Assembly: GCF_003285005.1 (NCBI RefSeq)
Contig: NZ_QMFA01000046.1
Coordinates: forward strand, 1 to 55,249
Length of the DNA: 55,249 nucleotides
Source: Paenibacillus sp. YN15
GTDB lineage: Bacteria; Bacillota; Bacilli; Paenibacillales; NBRC-103111
Reading direction: 5' to 3'
The notes under the pieces were generated by a model. The model was not told the origin of the DNA, did not search any database, and was given only the letters and a program-made list of their open reading frames with translations. The number at the start of each line of letters is the position of its first letter. Positions within the stretch are counted from its first letter, which is position 1. The translations under genes and the position numbers were made by a program. This document shows, piece by piece, positions 42,963 to 51,929 of the stretch.

Positions 42963-44457
42963 GCCCTTCGTCCGGAAGAAGCTGCGCAAGCTGATAAATT
43001 GGGAGGAAGCGGGGTTCTCCGTCTGCGGGGAGGCCGGGAACGGCCGGGAGGCTCTGGAGCAGATGAGGGTGCTGGCGCCTGATCTGGTCATCGCCGACAT
43101 TGCCATGCCCCTCATGAATGGCCTTGAGCTTCTGCGCAGCGCCCGGGAGTCCGGCATGGAGAGCAAGTTCATCATGCTGACCTGCATGAACGAATTCGAA
43201 TACGCCCGCAAGGCGCTGGAGTATGGCGCCAGTGGCTATATGCTGAAGCTGTCCATGGGCATTGCCGAGCTTCAGGAGGCATTGACCAAGGTGGGGCGGG
43301 AGATGTCCGCCAGTATGGAGCAAAAAGAACTGGTGCTGCAAAAAGCTCTGGACCGGTATTACTCCCAGCTGTGGGAGCATATCCATAGCCGGGAGCATAC
43401 ATTCGCCCCTGTGCTCCCTGAGAGCATGCCTTCGTTCAAACACATGCTGCTAATCACAGTGTTCACCGGCCGCAGCAGCTTGTCTGCCGAGGAATTGCTT
43501 CGCCAGGGGATTATTTCCGGAGAGGGGAGGCTGTGGACCGGCTCCTACACCCGGGGAGGCCTGACCACCCTTTTCTTCTGGTTTCCCGGCGCCGCCTCTC
43601 TGACGGAGGAGCGTTTGGGCGCTTTGCCTGTCCGGGGCTTGTACAGCAAACCCTTCGCCCCGGGCCGTCTGGCAGACAGATGGAAAGAGCAGCTCCGGCA
43701 GATGGCGCAGAGCTGGTACGGTGAAGAAGCGGGCCTGCTGGAATGCAGAGCCCGCAGCGCCTCCTTGGACAGCGCATGGGACCAAGGAGCTGCCGCCTTT
43801 ACCCCCTCCTGGTCGGAGGAACGGGAGATTATCGCCGCCTTCGAGCGCCATAACGCCGACCGGGTGAAGGAGCTGCTCACCGCCTATTGGCACAGTATGG
43901 CGGAGCAGGCAGCCCGGTTTGGGACCATTCGGGAAACCGCCGCCAGACTGGACCGGATGTTTGCCAGCCTGGCCGGACGGGGGGAGGCCGTTTCCCGTCT
44001 GTTGGACCCGGAGCAGGCAGCCAGCCATTCCGCGCTGCTGTCTCTGCTGCTTGAGCGGACGGAGCAGCTGCTTGCCCTCCGCACCAGATCAGACCGCAAG
44101 CTGACCGACCATGGGGAGATCAACCGCATTATTGAATATTGCCACCAGCATTATGGCAATCCGATTACCCTGAGAGCCATGTCCCGCATGGTCGCCATGG
44201 AAGAGCACTATCTGAGCCGCTTGTTCAAGCAGAAAACCGGAGAATCGCTGATTTCCTATGTGCAGCGGCTGCGGCTGGAGAAGGCCAGGGAGCTTCTGGC
44301 GGAATCCCGCCATACGGCTGCAGAAATCGGACGCATGACAGGCTTCCCCAATGAAAATTATTTCACCCGCTCCTTCAGGAAGCGGTATGGCCAAGCTCCC
44401 GGACAGTACCGCCGGGAACGGCAGCAGTCAGAGGAGGGCAGCAGAGGGGACGGATAG
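42934..44457 (+). CDS. YesN-type response regulator with AraC DNA-binding domain
   Basis: A 507-residue regulator. The receiver domain (1-120) has phosphoacceptor D55 (IADIAMP), the acidic pair in LLVEDEP and the lysine in YMLKLS. A middle region of about 280 residues follows, and the AraC-type double HTH is at about 405-500 (LRAMSRMVAMEEHYLSRLFK and AAEIGRMTGFPNENYFTRSF). It starts 29 bases inside the kinase gene, with GGAGGCGGAGAGG upstream. The likely targets are the paired TAAATYTGTTC repeats upstream of the beta-helix gene and the cluster C importer. Confidence 0.93.
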   Translation: MWKVLLVEDEPFVRKKLRKLINWEEAGFSVCGEAGNGREALEQMRVLAPDLVIADIAMPLMNGLELLRSARESGMESKFIMLTCMNEFEYARKALEYGASGYMLKLSMGIAELQEALTKVGREMSASMEQKELVLQKALDRYYSQLWEHIHSREHTFAPVLPESMPSFKHMLLITVFTGRSSLSAEELLRQGIISGEGRLWTGSYTRGGLTTLFFWFPGAASLTEERLGALPVRGLYSKPFAPGRLADRWKEQLRQMAQSWYGEEAGLLECRARSASLDSAWDQGAAAFTPSWSEEREIIAAFERHNADRVKELLTAYWHSMAEQAARFGTIRETAARLDRMFASLAGRGEAVSRLLDPEQAASHSALLSLLLERTEQLLALRTRSDRKLTDHGEINRIIEYCHQHYGNPITLRAMSRMVAMEEHYLSRLFKQKTGESLISYVQRLRLEKARELLAESRHTAAEIGRMTGFPNENYFTRSFRKRYGQAPGQYRRERQQSEEGSRGDG

Positions 44458-44516
44458 GCCGATTTTTGCAAAATAACGGAACCAGAGTCCCCCACGGTCC
44501 GCCCAATGAGCCGTTG
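44456..44516 (+). repeat. Single-box relative of the four-box element at 27.7 kb
   Basis: GGCCGATTTTTGC, then AAAATAACGGAACCAGAGTCC, matches the last box of the element at 27740-27763 together with its flanks, including the downstream AATGAGCCG. Only this one box is present, so it looks like a solo or truncated copy. Confidence 0.6.
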
Positions 44517-44531
44517 CAGCCGCCCGCGCAT

Positions 44532-44560
44532 ACATTTCTTTAACATTTATCGGTTATAAT
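44532..44560 (+). promoter_or_regulatory. Likely promoter of the OmpR-type two-component operon
   Basis: TATAAT at 44555-44560 lies 33 bases before the start codon. The expected -35 position (ACATTT) is poor, and TTTCTTTAACATTT overlaps it, so activator help is likely. Confidence 0.4.
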
Positions 44561-44592
44561 GCTGCTACCAAGAGCAAGATGGGGGCATGGAT

Positions 44593-45264
44593 ATGATCAA
44601 CATCCTTGTAGTGGAAGATGATCTGCAGCTTAATAAAATCGTATGCGCATATTTGAACGACAACGGCTACGCCGCCAAGGGCTGCCTGAATCCGCGGGAA
44701 GCCTATGAGCAGATGCACAATGCGATGTACGACTTGATTATCTCGGATATTATGATGCCGGGAATCGACGGCTACGAATTCACCGAAACGGTGCGCAGCC
44801 TAAACAGAAATATCCCCATTCTGTTCATGACCGCCCGGGACGATATTTCCTCCAAGCAAAAGGGCTTCCGGATGGGCATCGACGATTATATGGTCAAACC
44901 CGTGGATATGGATGAGCTGGTGCTGCGGGTGGGGGCGCTTCTGCGCCGGGCCAACATCGCCAATGAAAAAAGACTGGTGGTGGGCAGTCTGGTGATGGAC
45001 GCCGATGATATGACGGCAGCGGTAAACGGCAGCGAAATCCCCCTGACGGTCCGCGAGTTCAATATTTTGTTCAAGCTGCTGACCTATCCCAAACGCACCT
45101 TCTCCCGGGCCCAACTGATGGATGAATTCTGGGGGCTGGACAGCGATACCAGACTGCGCGCCGTGGACGTCTACATTACCAAGCTCCGGGACAAGTTTGC
45201 GGCTTGCCCGGATTTCAAGATTGTGACCGTACACGGGCTGGGGTATAAGGCGGTGCCGGTATGA
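44593..45264 (+). CDS. OmpR/PhoB-family response regulator
   Basis: About 223 residues. The receiver domain has phosphoacceptor D52 (IISDIMMPG), VVEDD at the start and the lysine in YMVKPVD. The winged-helix domain shows LTVREFNILFKLL, RAQLMDEFWG and the ending VTVHGLGYKAVPV. ATG 44593 is 7 bases after GGGGG; an in-frame ATG at 44587 is too close. Its stop overlaps the kinase start as ATGA. Confidence 0.94.
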   Translation: MINILVVEDDLQLNKIVCAYLNDNGYAAKGCLNPREAYEQMHNAMYDLIISDIMMPGIDGYEFTETVRSLNRNIPILFMTARDDISSKQKGFRMGIDDYMVKPVDMDELVLRVGALLRRANIANEKRLVVGSLVMDADDMTAAVNGSEIPLTVREFNILFKLLTYPKRTFSRAQLMDEFWGLDSDTRLRAVDVYITKLRDKFAACPDFKIVTVHGLGYKAVPV

Positions 45265-46328
45265 GGACGGAGCCCTCCCGGCAGGATGAGCGGGTGAAAG
45301 CGCGGCATTTCTCCTGGAAATTCTATATAGGCACGCTGGTTGCCCTGAGTGTGCTTTCCGCCCTGCCGGCAGTGTTGTACGGAGCGCCGGTGCTGAAGGA
45401 GTCCCGTCCTTTTGTAGGCTGGTATCTCCTGTATTGGGCCATTGTCACCGGACTGTTCTGCGGCTTTACGGCATACCAGAAGCACCGGGCCTATGATAGG
45501 CCCATGCGCAAGCTCAGCGAAGCCGCCAAGCGGGTGGCGGAGGGGGATTTTTCCGTTTATGTGGCCCCCGGCCACAGGGCCGACAAGCTGGATTATGTGG
45601 ATGTGATGTTCCAGGATTTCAACAAGATGGTGGAGGAATTGGGCTCGCTGGAAACCATGAAAAGCGATTTTATCGCCAGTGTGTCCCATGAGATCAAAAC
45701 GCCGCTGTCCGTTATCCAAAGCTACAGCACCGCTCTGCAAAGCGAAGCGCTGCCCCCGGAGACGCGCAGGGAGTATACGCAAACCATCGTCGCCTCGTCC
45801 CAAAAGCTGGCGTCCCTGGTGACGAATATCCTGAAGCTCAACAAGATCGAAAACCAGGTAATCCCGCTGAATTCCGAGCCGTATGACCTCTGCCGCCAGC
45901 TTTGCGAATGCGCCTTGGCCTTCGAGGGGGCATGGGAGAATAAGCAGATCGAATTCGCCGCGGAGCTGGATGACCGGCTCATCATCCGGGCCGACGAAAG
46001 CCTGCTGGAGATTGTCTGGAACAATTTGCTGTCCAATGCAGTGAAATTCACCAACCCGGGAGGCAAAATCCAATTGAGGCAAACCTCCGACGAAAACTCT
46101 GTGACCGTTTCCGTGACAGACACCGGCTGCGGCATGGATGAGCACACCCGGAGGCATGTTTTCGATAAATTCTATCAGGGGGATACCTCCCACTATCAGG
46201 AGGGAAACGGGCTTGGCCTGGCTTTGGCCTGGAAGGCCGTGGAGCTGGAGGGGGGCAGCATTTCGGTGGACAGCGCCCCCGGAGAAGGAACCACCTTTAC
46301 CGTACGATTGCCTCTGCGGCTTGACTAG
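45261..46328 (+). CDS. Sensor histidine kinase (HisKA type)
   Basis: A 355-residue kinase with two N-terminal helices (about 20-42 and 52-72) separated by a very short outside loop, so it probably senses in the membrane. HAMP, the dimerisation helix with H143 (ASVSHEIKTPLSVI) and the ATPase domain (NNLLSNAVKFT, DTGCGM, GNGLGLALAWKAVEL) follow. Small kinases of this layout often react to envelope stress or antimicrobial compounds. It is paired with the preceding regulator. Confidence 0.93.
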   Translation: MRTEPSRQDERVKARHFSWKFYIGTLVALSVLSALPAVLYGAPVLKESRPFVGWYLLYWAIVTGLFCGFTAYQKHRAYDRPMRKLSEAAKRVAEGDFSVYVAPGHRADKLDYVDVMFQDFNKMVEELGSLETMKSDFIASVSHEIKTPLSVIQSYSTALQSEALPPETRREYTQTIVASSQKLASLVTNILKLNKIENQVIPLNSEPYDLCRQLCECALAFEGAWENKQIEFAAELDDRLIIRADESLLEIVWNNLLSNAVKFTNPGGKIQLRQTSDENSVTVSVTDTGCGMDEHTRRHVFDKFYQGDTSHYQEGNGLGLALAWKAVELEGGSISVDSAPGEGTTFTVRLPLRLD

Positions 46329-46433
46329 CAGCAGGCTTTTTTTGTTGCAATTAATATTTCAGAAACATTTCCCTCGCAACCCGGCAACAACTGTCCTGTA
46401 GACTGCAAGTATCACAGGAGAGGGGCGAAGGCC

Positions 46434-46964
46434 ATGAGCGAAGCCGTCAAAAACCATAACAGCTTTGTGGGATATGAGTACAAGGAAATCACCGTGAGCC
46501 GCACCATGGAATCTGTCCATGCAGACTGTTACGAAAATTTCGGATGGACGCTGGAGGGAACCTCCCAGCCCATTCAGGGAATATCATCCGTTGCGCTGAA
46601 ATTCAAGCGCGACCGCAAAATCCGCAATAAAGCGGAGCTGACCCGCCTGCAGCGCCAACTGGACGCCTGCATCCGCGATGTGGAAATGCTGGAGAAGTCC
46701 AAAACTACCAGCGCAGCGGTAGCAGCCTTCAGTCTGGGCATCGTCGGAACGGCGTTTATGGCCGGCTCCGTGTTTGCCTATATCGGCGGCTTGACGGCGC
46801 TTTCCGTTATTCTTGCGGTGCCCGCCTTTGCCGGGTGGATCATCCCCTATTTCAGCTACATGACCATCCGCCAGAAGCGGACTGCCGCGGTCGCCCCCAT
46901 GATTGATGAAAAGTATGATGAAATCTACGAGATCTGCGAGAAGGCCAATACTCTATTGGGGTGA
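46434..46964 (+). CDS. Membrane protein of unknown function
   Basis: A 176-residue protein. A soluble N-terminal part (VSRTMESVHADCYENFGW, then a KFKRDRKIRNKAELTRLQRQ coiled-coil region) is followed by two membrane helices (about 90-140) and a short charged tail. Proteins of this outline occur beside two-component systems in Firmicutes, but no function is known to me. GGAGAGGGG lies upstream of ATG 46434. It is probably in one operon with the next two genes. Confidence 0.75.
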   Translation: MSEAVKNHNSFVGYEYKEITVSRTMESVHADCYENFGWTLEGTSQPIQGISSVALKFKRDRKIRNKAELTRLQRQLDACIRDVEMLEKSKTTSAAVAAFSLGIVGTAFMAGSVFAYIGGLTALSVILAVPAFAGWIIPYFSYMTIRQKRTAAVAPMIDEKYDEIYEICEKANTLLG

Positions 46965-46974
46965 CGGAGGAGCG

Positions 46975-47675
46975 ATGAAGAACCGGCTTCACCGAATGAT
47001 CTCCGATTCCCGGGACCGTACGGCTGCGGCTGCGCTGGTTTCCCTGGGGGTGAATGCGTTGACCGGCGCCGGCAAGCTGGTGCTGGGTCTGTATCTGCTG
47101 TCCCCCTGGTTTATCACCAGCGCTGTCTATTATCTGGTCCTTGGTGCCGCCAGAGGCCTGACCCTGAGGCGGTATGCCCAGGTCCGCACCGTTGCCGATC
47201 CTGAGAAAAGACATGGCCTGGAGCTTGCCGTTTATCAAAAAAGCGGCTTTTTTCTTTGTCTGCTGGGCCTGTCCTATATGGCTGTATGCTTGCGGATGCT
47301 TATGGCGGGAGATGTCGCCGTTTTTGGCGGAAACATTGTGTTTCTCATTGCCCTGGTGGCCTTCTCCAAGCTGGCAACGGCCTCCACGGAAATGTGGTTA
47401 ACCGGCACCTGAAGAGCCCGGTTGTTTCCGCGCTGAAAATCATCAACTTCACCGATGCCATGGTTTCCATTGTGGTCACCCAGCATACCCTTCTGGTCAT
47501 GACGGGATCTGCCCACGCCATAAGCAGCAGCGCCTGGTTCGGCATAGGCTGCAGCCTGCTTTTTATTCTCACCGGCATTTTCATGCTGTGCAAAAGGAAG
47601 GTCCGCCGTGTGCCGGAACCGGGCATGGCGGATGAAGGGCCCCCCAACTTGAATCATGCGGAGGAAACGGAATGA
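46975..47675 (+). pseudogene. Multi-pass membrane protein gene with a frameshift
   Basis: ATG 46975 has GGAGG five bases upstream and opens a frame with three to four membrane helices, ending prematurely at 47412 after STEMWLTGT. The other frame, entered at about 47400, continues naturally as RHLKSPVVSALKIINFTDAM and two more helices (MLLV-type segments) to 47675, where the stop overlaps the next start as ATGA. One missing base near 47397-47403 explains both halves. No slippery heptamer is evident, so programmed frameshifting is unlikely; a mutation or an assembly error is more so. Confidence 0.75.
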
Positions 47676-48643
47676 AGGACACTTTTATGAAAGCCAATAC
47701 GGCTCAGGTCAACAAAATTATTGCGGGATTGCTGTGGGTTATTTTTGCCCTGTCCACCCTCTTGCTGGTGAACGGGCATGTAAGGCCGGAGGCATACGGC
47801 TCTCTCTTCATGGAGCTGGCGCTGGCAACATTTCTGATCCTCCGGGGCAAAAAGCCTGTGCTGGCCATGAGCATTCTGCTGATGGCCATTCTGACCTGCA
47901 CCGTCCCATATATCGAAACCTCCCGGGTGGGCATGACCATCATGATTGTGCTTTGCGTTGTCTCCCTGTACGTGAATAAGGCGCTTTTGTACAGCTTCGG
48001 AGCCATGTACAATATCGCGTTTATCGTCATTTATTATTCGGGGCACGGCCGCTTCGATACGGATTTTTTCGTTACCCTGGGCTTTATCGAGCTGACGATT
48101 GTGGCGCTGTATTTTGTCTGCAAGCGGAATGCGGACCTGATCCGGTCGTCCATAGAGAAGGAGGCCAGAACGAAGGAGCTGCTGGATTCGCTGGACAACA
48201 TGGTCAGCGTAATTCAAGCCAACACCGCTTCCTTAAGCGGGGATATTACCGTCTGCAATCAGGACATCGGCACACTGAAGGCCATCAGCGCGGCCATGGC
48301 GGGGAGTGTTCAGGAGGTGACGGAGGGAGAGGCCCTTACCCGGCAGGTGCTGGAGCATTTCCACAGCATCCGGCAGGCCTTTGCCCATATTGACGGCTGT
48401 ATTGCCGATGAATCGGCCATGACCGGGCAGATTGGCGGGATTTTTTCGCAAATTCGCGGGAAGGTGCAGCATATCTCGGATATCTCCCATATGCATGCCG
48501 CCGCCACGGAGGAGATGCTGACCACCACCCGGGAGCAGGGGGCAAGCATTGAGGTCATTTACGACGCCATTTCCAATATTCATGCTTCCGGCCTCAGACT
48601 CCAGGGGCTGACTGAAAAGGGAAAGCGGGAGACGGCGGATTAA
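47672..48643 (+). CDS. Chemoreceptor-like membrane protein lacking the signalling tip
   Basis: A 323-residue protein. Five to six N-terminal helices (1-150) form a membrane sensor, followed by an amphipathic coiled-coil resembling the outer parts of a methyl-accepting chemotaxis domain (CNQDIGTLKAISAAMAGSVQ, and later GIFSQIRGKVQHISDISHMH and ATEEMLTTTREQGASIEVIY). The conserved hairpin tip that binds CheA and CheW (usually around NLLALNAAIEAARAGE) is missing. The joint looks to be near residue 217 (EVTEG-EALTRQ). An in-frame internal deletion would give this. It cannot signal to CheA in the usual way. Confidence 0.72.
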   Translation: MKDTFMKANTAQVNKIIAGLLWVIFALSTLLLVNGHVRPEAYGSLFMELALATFLILRGKKPVLAMSILLMAILTCTVPYIETSRVGMTIMIVLCVVSLYVNKALLYSFGAMYNIAFIVIYYSGHGRFDTDFFVTLGFIELTIVALYFVCKRNADLIRSSIEKEARTKELLDSLDNMVSVIQANTASLSGDITVCNQDIGTLKAISAAMAGSVQEVTEGEALTRQVLEHFHSIRQAFAHIDGCIADESAMTGQIGGIFSQIRGKVQHISDISHMHAAATEEMLTTTREQGASIEVIYDAISNIHASGLRLQGLTEKGKRETAD

Positions 48644-48734
48644 CAACTCTTTAACAGGAGTGCGACAACTCCCCAACATCTCTCCGGCAGAATGGGGTTG
48701 TAAGTAACAAGAGCAAGAAAAGAGGAGAGAAGCC

Positions 48735-50237
48735 ATGAGTGAGAGAGCGGATGCAATGTCAATCAAAAAAGGCCCCATTCTGTTTATTATGATTCTGGGC
48801 GCGTTCATTGCGATTTTGAACCAAACCATTATGACCGTGGCCTTGCCCGAATTGATCAAGGACTTCGCCATTGCCGCCTCAACGGCCCAATGGCTGACAA
48901 CGGGCTACATGCTGGTCAACGGCGTTCTGGTGCCGGTCACCGCCTATCTGATGCAGCGTTTTACCACAAGGGAGCTGTTCCTGGCCTCCATGGTGTCGTT
49001 TCTGGCGGGTTCGGCGATTGCAGCGGCGGCTCCGGGCTTTGAGGTTCTATTGGCGGGACGCCTGATTCAGGCGGCGGGTGCGGGAATTATTATGCCTCTG
49101 CTGATGAATGTGGTGCTGGTGATGATTCCCGAGGAGAAGCGGGGCGGGGTGATGGGCCTCATCGGCTTGTCCACTGTGCTGGCCCCGGCGGTAGGGCCGG
49201 TGTATGCGGGATTTATGCTGGAGCACTTCAGCTGGCGCTCCCTGTTTTATGTGATGATCCCCATGTCTGTGCTGGTAGCCGGACTGTCCCTGTTTTACCT
49301 GAAAAATGTGACCAAGCGGATGTACCTCAGGCTGGACGGGGTGGGCATGGCGGTATCCACCCTCGGCTTTGGCACGCTGCTCTACGGCTTCAGCCGGGCA
49401 GGGACCGCCGGTTGGTCCAGCCCGGAGGTGCTGGGCACATTGCTGACCGGTGCGGCCGCATTGATTTTCTTCACCGTCCACCAGCTGAGAAGCCGCAACC
49501 CCTTGCTGGATTTGAAGGCGTTCCGATACAGCATGTTTTCTCTGACCACGGTAATCAATATCGTCGTTACGATTGTCATGTACTCGGATATGATTCTGCT
49601 GCCCCTCTATCTGCAAAATATGCGCAGCTACTCTGCCTTTGACACGGGAATGCTGATGCTGCCGGGAGCGCTGCTGATGGGGCTCCTGATGCCCTTGTCA
49701 GGCAAGCTTTTCGACCGGATTGGGGCCAAATGGCTGTCGCTGGCGGGAATCGCTATAACCATCATCACCACGGCCGGTTTCGTTTCCCTGACGGAATCCA
49801 CCAGCTTTATGTATCTGATGCTGATGTCCGCAGGCAGGCGGATCGGCATGGCCCTGTTCCTCATGCCCGTTACCACAGCGGGGCTTAATCAGCTGCCGGC
49901 CACCCTCCATGCCCACGGCACCGCCATTTCCAATACGGTGAAGCAGGTGGCCGGAGCCATCGGAACGGCGCTTCTGGTGACCATTCTCAGCAGCCGGACG
50001 CAAACCCACGCCCTATCCTTGGCGGCAGAAGGCCTCCGGGACCAGGCGCAGCTTATTCAAAAAGCCTCCATTGCCGGCATGAACGATGCGTACTGGGTGG
50101 TCATTGCCTGCGGGGTCATCGGATTGGCGCTGTCCTTCTTCATTAGGAAGACGAAGCCTGCCGCGCTGGCTCCGGAGCCGGAGGAAGAAAAGGGAAGCGC
50201 TTCGCTGCTGCCGATCCAGGCGGGACATAAGCTGTGA
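48735..50237 (+). CDS. DHA2-family (EmrB/QacA-type) MFS drug exporter
   Basis: A 500-residue transporter with about 14 predicted membrane helices. Landmarks are LNQTIMTVALPELIKDF in helix 1, TAQWLTTGYMLVNGVLVPVTAYL, the RLIQAAGAGIIMPLLMNV block and motif C (GLIGLSTVLAPAVGPVYAGF). AGGAGAGAAG precedes the ATG. An imperfect inverted repeat (ACAAC-CCCA against TGGG-GTTGT, 48665-48701) in the leader may be an operator. It lies directly downstream of the two-component/membrane-protein cluster and may be part of the same stress response. Confidence 0.92.
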   Translation: MSERADAMSIKKGPILFIMILGAFIAILNQTIMTVALPELIKDFAIAASTAQWLTTGYMLVNGVLVPVTAYLMQRFTTRELFLASMVSFLAGSAIAAAAPGFEVLLAGRLIQAAGAGIIMPLLMNVVLVMIPEEKRGGVMGLIGLSTVLAPAVGPVYAGFMLEHFSWRSLFYVMIPMSVLVAGLSLFYLKNVTKRMYLRLDGVGMAVSTLGFGTLLYGFSRAGTAGWSSPEVLGTLLTGAAALIFFTVHQLRSRNPLLDLKAFRYSMFSLTTVINIVVTIVMYSDMILLPLYLQNMRSYSAFDTGMLMLPGALLMGLLMPLSGKLFDRIGAKWLSLAGIAITIITTAGFVSLTESTSFMYLMLMSAGRRIGMALFLMPVTTAGLNQLPATLHAHGTAISNTVKQVAGAIGTALLVTILSSRTQTHALSLAAEGLRDQAQLIQKASIAGMNDAYWVVIACGVIGLALSFFIRKTKPAALAPEPEEEKGSASLLPIQAGHKL

Positions 50238-50280
50238 GGAGCGAAGCAAGAATCCTGGAACAGGGAGGAAGGGATGGCGT

Positions 50281-50502
50281 ATGATGCGGCAGGAGCGGAT
50301 GGACCATCCGGCTATGCCGGGGGAGGCGGAGGAGCGCTGGGGCGCTTCCCCCGCCGTTCCGGAGAATCCGGAGGACGCGCGGAGGCTGGAGGCCAGGGCC
50401 AGGAGCCGGGAGAAGGAATGGGCGGCGGTAACGGAATATATGCAGGCCTGCGCCGGTCAGTGCATCTCCCGGAAGGAAAAGGGCGCTCCATGGCCGGGAT
50501 AA
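50281..50502 (+). CDS. Possible small hydrophilic protein after the DHA2 exporter
   Basis: A 73-codon frame, MMRQERMDHPAMPGEAEERW onwards, highly charged and likely helical. Third-position G/C preference fits real coding. The ribosome site (GGAGG) is 12 bases upstream, rather far. Its 3' end overlaps the convergent hydrolase gene by about 45 bases. No family is recognised. Confidence 0.4.
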   Translation: MMRQERMDHPAMPGEAEERWGASPAVPENPEDARRLEARARSREKEWAAVTEYMQACAGQCISRKEKGAPWPG

Positions 50503-51173
50503 ACGGTATGAATGTTCATTTCCCTAAGCCGTGTCACACTCCGCGAAAGAGCCTTAAAGTCTGCTGCGTTGGGAGCGCGGGCAGGCTTTTTGGTGTTGGC
50601 GAGGGTATCGCCGCACAGAAGGGAGCCGTCCCGGAAGAGCAGGCCCACCGACCCGGGGGTATGGCCGGGCAGGCTGATCACCTGAGCCCCGATGCCGTAT
50701 CCGCTTAAATCCATGCCGTCCTCCAGCAGAATATCCGGTTGAAAGGGTTCGAAGTCCTCCAGGGTTTTGCGGGTGACAAGGGCGATTTTGTTCTTCATCA
50801 GCTGGAAGACCAGGCGCAGCACGGGAGACCGGTAGCGGAAGCTGCCCATAAGCAGCGGCAGGTCGGGATGAGCCGCCAATGGCAGGTCCGCAGGATGCAG
50901 GGCGATGGGGGCTTGGAAGGTATCGCGCAGATAAGCGGCGTTGGCGGTATGGTCATGATCCCCATGGGTCAGGAGAATCAGGCGCAGCCGGCCGGGAGTG
51001 CAGCCCGCCTCCTCAAGGGCGTCCAGCAGCTTCTGCCTCCGGTTGTCAAAGCTCCGGTCCAGCACCAGATGTCCCCCGGTATCCACCAGCACAAAACCCT
51101 GCTCCGCTTCCGCCAAATAGCTGTTCACTCCCCCAAGATCAATGGGGATAATCCGGTTCTCCATCGGCTTCAT
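50457..51173 (-). CDS. Metallo-beta-lactamase-fold hydrolase
   Basis: A 238-residue cytoplasmic enzyme. The metal-binding motifs are THGDHDH (an HxDxDH variant), PGHTPGSVGLL, LCGDT and the final YPGHG, the standard order for a dinuclear metal site. The substrate is unknown; such proteins include thiolesterases and lactonases. ATG 51173 has GAAGGAGG 8 bases upstream; a TTG at 51191 overlaps that site and is unlikely. It overlaps the end of the PadR gene by 35 bases and is co-transcribed with it. Confidence 0.9.
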   Translation of the reverse strand: MKPMENRIIPIDLGGVNSYLAEAEQGFVLVDTGGHLVLDRSFDNRRQKLLDALEEAGCTPGRLRLILLTHGDHDHTANAAYLRDTFQAPIALHPADLPLAAHPDLPLLMGSFRYRSPVLRLVFQLMKNKIALVTRKTLEDFEPFQPDILLEDGMDLSGYGIGAQVISLPGHTPGSVGLLFRDGSLLCGDTLANTKKPARAPNAADFKALSRSVTRLREMNIHTVYPGHGAPFSFREMH

Positions 51174-51729
51174 AAGCCATTCCTCCTTCAAAAAGTTCGT
51201 GAAAAGGCCGTTTCATCCGGGCGTGGCGGCACCAGCGCAGCGTTTCCCGGATAATGCCGATGCCGTAATACAAGGTGGACATTTTGTAATAATGGTGCCG
51301 GTGATTGTCCGGGGAATCAAAGGAGCGCTCCAGCGCCAGCAGACGGTTTAAATATTGGAGATTTTTCCGTTCGTACTCCGCCAACTGCCGCATGGCAAGC
51401 TCTTCGGGCAACACATCGAAAAAATATACCTTGGCCAGATGGCTCTGCCTGCCGCCGCTATCCTCCGCTTCAATCGGCTGGCCCAGCCAATCCAGGAAAG
51501 CCTCCCGGCCCTTCGGGGTGATTTCATAAAGCTTTTTTTGCCGCGGTGAGGCTTCATCCCCAGGGCAGAGACTGACCAGCTCCTGGTCCAGGAGCAGCTT
51601 TAAGGTAGGATATATACTGCCGTAGCTGGCCTTGTAAAAAACGCCGATTCCGTTTTCGATCCATTTTTTCACATCATATCCGGTTAGTCGGCCATTAAAA
51701 AGCATTCCCAGTACAATGTAATTCAGCAT
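51139..51729 (-). CDS. PadR-family transcriptional regulator (long form)
   Basis: A 196-residue regulator. The winged helix covers residues 1-80 (IVLGMLFNGRLTGYDVKKWI, YGSIYPTLKLLLDQELVS, KKLYEITPKGREAFLDWL). A long C-terminal helical domain (Vir_C-like) serves dimerisation and ligand response. GGAGG lies upstream of ATG 51729. It is first in an operon with the metallo-hydrolase and has a palindrome at its promoter. Confidence 0.9.
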   Translation of the reverse strand: MLNYIVLGMLFNGRLTGYDVKKWIENGIGVFYKASYGSIYPTLKLLLDQELVSLCPGDEASPRQKKLYEITPKGREAFLDWLGQPIEAEDSGGRQSHLAKVYFFDVLPEELAMRQLAEYERKNLQYLNRLLALERSFDSPDNHRHHYYKMSTLYYGIGIIRETLRWCRHARMKRPFHELFEGGMAYEADGEPDYPH

Positions 51730-51746
51730 TTACATGCATCCCTCCG

Positions 51747-51765
51747 ATATATCGTTACGATATAT
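51747..51765. promoter_or_regulatory. PadR-type palindromic operator
   Basis: ATATATCG (51747-51754) and CGATATAT (51758-51765) flank TTA as a perfect palindrome 18 bases before the PadR start and overlap the likely -10 region on the minus strand. An autorepression site is the simplest reading. Confidence 0.7.
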
Positions 51766-51929
51766 ATTATACCTGGTAATGAGGAACGTCAACAGGAAGC
51801 TGCGGGGCAGCAACCGGAGAACGTTTTGTGTGGATATTTGAAGGTTCATATAGATATCTTTATTCAAGTTGGATTTATTCTGGGGTAAGATATGCAGGAA
51901 TTCAGTCTTCTGAAAAAGGAGTGATCCGG

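Noticed and set aside
50274-50708. 144-codon Gly-rich frame after the DHA2 exporter, with a good ribosome site
   Set aside because: The Gly/Arg-rich composition is that of a shifted frame, and it runs far into the convergent hydrolase gene. The overlapping frame at 50281 has better codon use.
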